Below, one piece after another: positions 58,701 through 64,000 of a DNA stretch of 64,000 nucleotides. The notes under the pieces were generated by a model. The model worked only from the letters and a program-made list of their open reading frames with translations. It had not been told where the DNA came from and searched no databases. Source of the stretch: Membranipora membranacea (Eukaryota > Bryozoa > Gymnolaemata > Cheilostomatida > Membraniporidae); assembly GCA_914767715.1 (NCBI GenBank), contig OU612074.1:9377501-9441500 (forward strand). The letters are read 5' to 3'. The position numbers and the translations under genes are program-made. Numbering within the stretch: position 1 is the first letter of the stretch; every line of letters starts with the position of its first letter.

Positions 58701-61310
58701 GAACGTAATTATCTGGGCTCCCGCTCTGTTGCTGGTGATGTGTGCTCTCGGATACATGCTCATCTTTGGCACAGCCATTCTCGCCGTAAGAATTACCACA
58801 ATAAACAGCTCTGTATCCAAATGTAAATGGTGGTCTGTTATTGGTTACATATGCCTTTTTTTGGCAAGAAGGTCTTTTTTGCAAAATCACCAATTTATTA
58901 TGAGAAATATCATGACTTGACCACTTTGATCGTTCTGAGAAGACCACCAAGTCATACAAAGTTCTCTCTTCCATTGGCATAGTGACTCATTTTTCTAATT
59001 TTGAACCAGACTGTTACTATGCACTTTTTTAGACCTAGCACTGACTTAGCTGTAATTTGTTGCTATTCGATATTTTTGCAGAGTTCTGGCCTGGATACTG
59101 AACAATTGGAAGACCTGGTGAGGAGTTTTGTATGGCTGTGGGCGTTCCCTGGTGTCGGAGTTCTGGTTGGCGTTGTAGAGTTCATTCTCTCTATCGTCAG
59201 TTACTCGATAGTTTGCTGCTGCCGACCCTCCTCTCTTGATGACGTAAGTCTTCTTCTGATAATAAAAACTTAATGATACTTGTGTCCGAGTGCTTGAACC
59301 GCCATTTTAAACCGATCCAATGGAAAATATGGCGTGTGTAGCCACAGCTCTAGGGACTTTAAAGCTGTGGCTACACATGCCGTATTTTGAAAAGGATTGG
59401 AACACTTTTAGTACGGCCAGTGGCATAGGGTAGCTAGGTTAGATCTGCCAGATTCCCCAGATGGGCTACTGTTGATAAATCTGAATGCCCTGATGCTAAA
59501 CAAAACCTAGTCAGAGGGCTACTGGGGTTTGGTTGTGATGGGTAATACAGAGTATGACTAGCGGAATAATGCTAGGCAAGACTCAATGTTGCTGCTGACT
59601 CTGTAGCCTATTGAGTTTTTTGGTGTTTCTGGGTGGGTTGGCCCAAATACAATTATTGAGAACTCAGAAGTGCACTAGCTTCTCTGAAATGCCTTTTTTT
59701 GCTGCGTTGTTATGTAAAATATTGATACATGACTGTAAAAATCACTAAATTAGACCATTAAATTGTGGTTAACATTGTTCAGTTTTGGAGGCATCAAAAT
59801 GAGAAAATTAGTCTTCCAGACATGAATATGGCTAATACACTTAGCACGCAGAATGACCTTGATGCCTAGTAGTAGTATAAGCTATAATATTTACTATAAA
59901 ATGATCGGAGCTGATGCTGTTTCTTCTTCTAGTTACAAGCCATGTCACATTGTCAGAATGTAATTTAGCAAGCTGCTACATTATACTTACTCATCTTTAA
60001 TTGTTTCCCACAGTCCAACTTTGTCAATGGTAACGATCACTCGGTTCCATAGTTTAGCACTATTTGAGCGACTTCTTCTGTCACTTAGGCTAATTAGCCT
60101 AGACATGAGTGTCACTACAAACACACAGGCTGTTCTTAGGTGGTAGTTTTCTCAAAATGCTGCCTGTCACTTTGTTGGTCTTTGGCATTTTCATTGCTCT
60201 TGGTTAGCATTGACAATATTCACCCATTCTATCTCAAACCAAGACTTGATAATAAAATGATGCAATTTTCTGATTTGAATTCCACGGTTAACCTGAGAGG
60301 CTGTCAATTTAAAGAACCTGTGAACCCAGGAGGTGGAATGGTAGAATGAATAAAATCATCGCCTATTGCCTAGTCTTGCTACACGAGTTGCTAAAACATA
60401 ATATGGCTGATTCAATGAGGAACAAAATTGAAATTTAGTATCTACATGGCGTTTTAAAATTGAATCATCCGAATTGAAAACAAATGTCAAGGCCTGAATG
60501 TAAATGGAGGCCTAGAATAATATTCTAGTCAAGCCCTGGTACATTGAAAATTTGCCAATACGCTAATATCCTCCGTCGCACCATATTTCTTTGATAAAAT
60601 ACACTCTAAATCCTCTTTTTATCGACCCGGGGCAGTCAGGTTCAGAACCGCTAGTAATAAAATCTTCCTAACCTAACACAGCATTATTTATAAACCAATA
60701 CTTAAGTATTGATCGTCATGTATTTCTTCAACTTGTTATATGGCCCCAAGCCCTGGCATGGGACAATCCATTTAACTAAAGCCATAACAGTTATCAATAT
60801 TCATGGAACAAGCCATTACGGTTGTTGTGGTTTTATAGCATCTACTTTTTATTGAATATGGCAGTAGCTAGTAGCAATGATTATGTCTTATTGGCAGCTG
60901 CTTGCCTTAGAACGTTGTACTTTTAGCGCTCAGATCAGATCTCTGTGTGGTTTAGAAGGACCGATCAAAATCTAATCAATTATATAGAAGAAGTTCATTG
61001 TCAACCCCACCCTCCTCAACGCTTCTGACAATCATTTTAAGAAACTTAGCTTACAACAACTCCTCTCAGCATAGCCCCCCCCCACCCCCTACTAGCTGTT
61101 GAACTGCTTAACATCACAGGACCATGTTGCTATGTATAGGGTCTTTACATTATTGCGTATATATTTAGTTACGTAGGACAAGTAAGCATTTTGATTATAT
61201 GGTTAGGCATATCTGACGTTTAACTGGCTAACATATAATCATAATACTTAGATATATCATGTCAATTTCTTATATTGCAGGGATATGAATACCAATACGA
61301 AATGAAGTAA
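52764..61310 (+). CDS. Four-transmembrane protein of unknown family
   Basis: Five coding exons: 52764-52982, 57558-57608, 58672-58785, 59082-59243 and 61281-61310. All introns are phase 0 with GT..AG borders. The product is 191 residues with four helices: about 12-32 (MFFGLLSIAAGVTWICLLYF), 57-83 (VPVWVTVLMSAKIICGFW then FFITGAVGCC), 93-127 (VFVALNVLNVIIWAPALLLV then MCALGYMLIF) and 141-175 (FVWLWAFPGVGVLVGVVEFI). The short loop between helices 2 and 3 is CCIKSRGCTE and the tail is CCCRPSSLDD then GYEYQYEMK, with two C-terminal tyrosines in a YEYQY context. The layout resembles small four-helix families such as MS4A/CD20-like proteins, but I see no diagnostic motif and no tetraspanin CCG, so I leave it unnamed. 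First intron is about 4.6 kb. Coding potential is well supported by five consistent in-phase exons. Confidence 0.8.
52983..57557 (+). other. Long first intron of the four-helix protein gene
   Basis: About 4.6 kb without another gene I can support on either strand. Chance ORFs (54075-54356, 55733-55981) have no recognisable domain or splice context. Confidence 0.5.
58081..58125 (+). repeat. G-run and GC-rich repeat piece
   Basis: A run of G followed by cggtaggggagcaaggtctg and ttggctcagact, similar to 34755-34795. Intron 2 of the four-helix gene. Confidence 0.5.
59320..59391. mobile_element. Short hairpin (MITE-like)
   Basis: aaaatatggcgtgtgtagcc plus acagct pairs with agctgtggctacacatgccg plus tatttt around a 16-base loop. 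Intron 4 of the four-helix gene. Confidence 0.75.
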
Positions 61311-62141
61311 ACTGCGCGTTTGACCTCTCGCCACTGAACATCACTAAACATATAATAAAACTTTTCACCACTCATTGACACTCCACGATACTTATTGGGA
61401 AGAAGAAGCCATCAGGAACTACTTGTCATGGGTTCTCTGAACTCACCAACCGAAGTGTCCAGATCGTAAATTGGAGTTGTCCTCTACAATCAATGCAAAT
61501 GATAAGAGACAGCAACTCCAAATTTATAATCAGTGGGATTTTGTATAACAGTTCATTCTATTTATCTCAGTCAATCAGATCTGACCTTAACCTGTGTTTC
61601 CGTTTGAGATTTTTTCTATGTTCTCTGTTGGTAATATTTTTGAAACAATGTATCATAATTTTGTTGTACATTTTTGTATTCCTGTTAGCGTTACTACTGT
61701 CCTTGCATCACATTTGACCTGGCCTCAAACAATTGTCAAACTTTGTCGTTCGAATCGGAGCTTATCTGCCATCTTTAATGCATGTTTGTCTTTTGACCCA
61801 TCAATTTTTGTGGCTCCTTCATATCAAGACATACCTTGAAATTAAAGAGACTGAAACCCTTCCAAAGATTGTGTTTGATAAAGTTCTTTTATACAAAGCT
61901 AGTTCTCAGCAGCATATCATTTCTTTTTTTTGATGCGTCATAAGATTTTTGAAACCATTATAGATGCTTGAGTCACTTAGGGGAGCTTGCAAGAAAGCCT
62001 GGCAATTTAACAGGCCGTTGTAATATGTTGCCAAGTGAGAGACTTTGGGGAGTTATCATAATTGTGTAATGCTCATTTTGTGTATCAGGTACTTCATATT
62101 GTTAGAAATATATTAAATCATTATCATTACCTAATATATCA

Positions 62142-62147
62142 AATAAA
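62142..62147 (+). terminator. Polyadenylation signal of the four-helix protein gene
   Basis: AATAAA about 830 bases after the stop codon at 61310. ORFs in 61493-61933 lie in the implied 3'UTR and overlap in different frames. Confidence 0.55.
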
Positions 62148-62159
62148 ATCTTTATAAAC

Positions 62160-64000
62160 CTTCACAAGAACAAGTTGTTGACTAGGTATATTGCAACGCA
62201 TCGTAAAGCTATCCATTTGAAGAGAATAGTCGAGCGAGTCATACTTGTGAAAGCACCTCTGATAGAAATTTGGTGGCGGTTTCTGCTGGATATGTGATCT
62301 GCTAGTTCCAGGTTCAATTCCTGTACCCTGCGGTTCTTATTGACTTGGTGCCAGCATATATATGATAAATATGAGCAAAAATACTGCAGGTCCCCTGTGT
62401 GGTTGCACACCCCACGTGCAATGGAAAAACCCCTCTGTCTTTTCAATGATAACAAATAGGACTTCCAGCAGGTAAGGGTATAGAGTACGGCTTGAGTATT
62501 GGGTTCGAGCACCTGCACCCTAGAGAGGACAACTATCTATGCATTGGAAGACTGATCAGGCCTACATCAGGGAGGGTGGGATCCCTGCATACATGAAACA
62601 CAGCAACCCATAGCCATGCTGTGATGGATTTCAATTTTATGGCCTTACAGCAAATACCGAGGTATTTATTTTAATAAAAATTGATTATCATATTTATGCA
62701 CAGTTTTTTAGGCCTATATTAATACCATCTGGGCTATCAACGTGGATGAGTTTGTAACGATATTTTTGTGACTGTTTGTAAGACCACTGATCATCTGAGT
62801 GTGAAGGTGCGTCCTCTTGTTCTTATCTGGATGATAGCAAAGTTATGATATCTTGTCACAAAGATATACTTGGTTTATTCACAATTGTAATATAATTTGA
62901 GCTGTACTTTTGGCATTGATTTATTTGTCTCTGGTGATCCGGGTGAAGATAACTTCAATTTGAAATCAATTATTTTTGATTTACACGGATCTGCAAACTG
63001 GTATAGACAAAATATATATGTCATTTGATATGATAATTACTATACCTAGCTGTGGATTGTAAAGTTTTGCCATCTGTAATACGTAATACAACCATACATG
63101 ACAAGTTGGTTAACCCAGACATCGGGAGGTCCCAACCCTGAGTACCACTCTGCGTACCGCAGTTCTGGTGCAATTCATCCCTCGTTTGTTATAATTATTT
63201 CTAAGCGTAAACATGAGCACTCATATTATGAATTGCATCATTTTACTTGATTTTACAAAAGATATTCTTGCACTTTATCCGAACTACGATTGACAGCCCT
63301 ATCAATAGTGTTAGGCCAGGTAAAGATATAGAATTGCTGCATACAAGCAGTAATGGTAATAAGTAAATACATAAGTATATGTATGGTGGAGGGAGGAAAC
63401 GTAGTTTCCCTTGCAATGTGTCTTGAGTTTATTGTTCTGTTTTATTATCTAGATATTGACTAATTTTTTCACAATGAGCATAAAGACACAGGCCATTCTC
63501 AGTTACCTAGTTATATGTGGTGCCCATACACCTCAATGAGTGAAGTGAAATTTGTGCAATTATTAATTGAAGCAGTTCAGTTTTTGTATTGCCAAACAGG
63601 AGTTGCCCATAATTATTGGTCTTCTTGGTCGGACACATTTGTTCTGAACAGCTCGTAACCGGATATGTGCAGGCTGTGACGTCCTATCTGAGTCTTGAGT
63701 GTATTCCATTTGAATATCATCGAAATATTTTTATCTGAAACCTAGCAGGAAATATGGAGTCAGTCTTCTAACTGGTGTTCCACTTTGTGCATCTTCTCTT
63801 ATAGGTTAATTGTTGGTTATCTTTACCCCGTAAGATTAATGCATACGTGCTTGAATTTTTGGCACTATATATCTGACAACATTTGTAAATAAAAACAAGG
63901 TTGTTCAGAAGGAGATATGTTAACAGGTCATTGAGACTCCACAACCCTGTAGTGACATCCATATATTTTTGAACATCTTACATTGATTTTCTTTTTGAGT
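62160..64000. other. Intergenic, possible SINE traces only
   Basis: 62300-62320 (ggttcaattcctgtaccc) and 62490-62510 (gggttcgagcacctgcaccc, reading as written) look like isolated B-box words of tRNA-derived repeats. No gene seen to the end of the window. Confidence 0.35.

Noticed and set aside
61493-61933. Three overlapping ORFs rich in hydrophobic residues
   Set aside because: They fall in the 3'UTR of the four-helix gene, ahead of its AATAAA at 62142, and overlap in different frames.
62162-62518. Minus-strand ORF of 118 residues
   Set aside because: Overlaps B-box-like repeat words and shows no domain or splice evidence.

Overview
The window is eukaryotic and animal. It holds long multi-exon genes with GT..AG introns, AT-rich introns (in composition, roughly 60% or more A+T by eye), TATA boxes and AATAAA signals, and many small non-autonomous transposons. 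The gene set (a TMTC3 O-mannosyltransferase, a VMO1-type secreted protein and a lineage-expanded carbohydrate sulfotransferase) fits a marine invertebrate, perhaps a deuterostome. I cannot name the species from sequence alone.

Layout. 1-10.4 kb: two tandem copies of a Golgi-type carbohydrate sulfotransferase gene on the minus strand (exons 5283-1742 and 10336-6944) in units of about 5.1 kb. The left window edge is the upstream flank of a further unit. 12.86-14.0 kb: a third, inverted, 5'-truncated and frameshifted copy on the plus strand. 14.6-16.5 kb: a tandem repeat of about 180 bp and a decayed DUF7869-type transposon protein. 17.2-26.8 kb: a large imperfect inverted duplication with its centre near 22.0 kb. 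Its two arms carry divergently transcribed secreted-protein genes. On the right is a complete VMO1-like gene (four coding exons). On the left is a short gene with its own TATA box, signal-peptide exon and a last exon sharing the VMO1 3'UTR, which would encode a tiny cationic peptide with a Cys pair. 27.9-32.4 kb: duplicated short membrane microprotein ORFs on the minus strand (a third, broken copy sits at the palindrome centre) and a Glu/Gln/Arg-rich exon with one in-frame stop. 35.0-50.9 kb: TMTC3 on the plus strand, 15 coding exons, all splice phases consistent, 842 residues. 52.8-61.3 kb: a five-exon gene for a 191-residue four-helix membrane protein that I do not recognise. 62.1-64 kb: no gene seen.

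Functionally, the sulfotransferases and TMTC3 are secretory-pathway glycosylation enzymes, but nothing shows they work together. The sulfotransferase cluster and the VMO1/peptide palindrome are the young, restructured part of the window. TMTC3 and the four-helix gene look like stable single-copy loci peppered with hairpin MITEs in their introns. The most interesting candidates are the left-arm peptide gene, the CCxC-tailed microprotein family, and the variable 45-bp coding repeat in the sulfotransferase stem.
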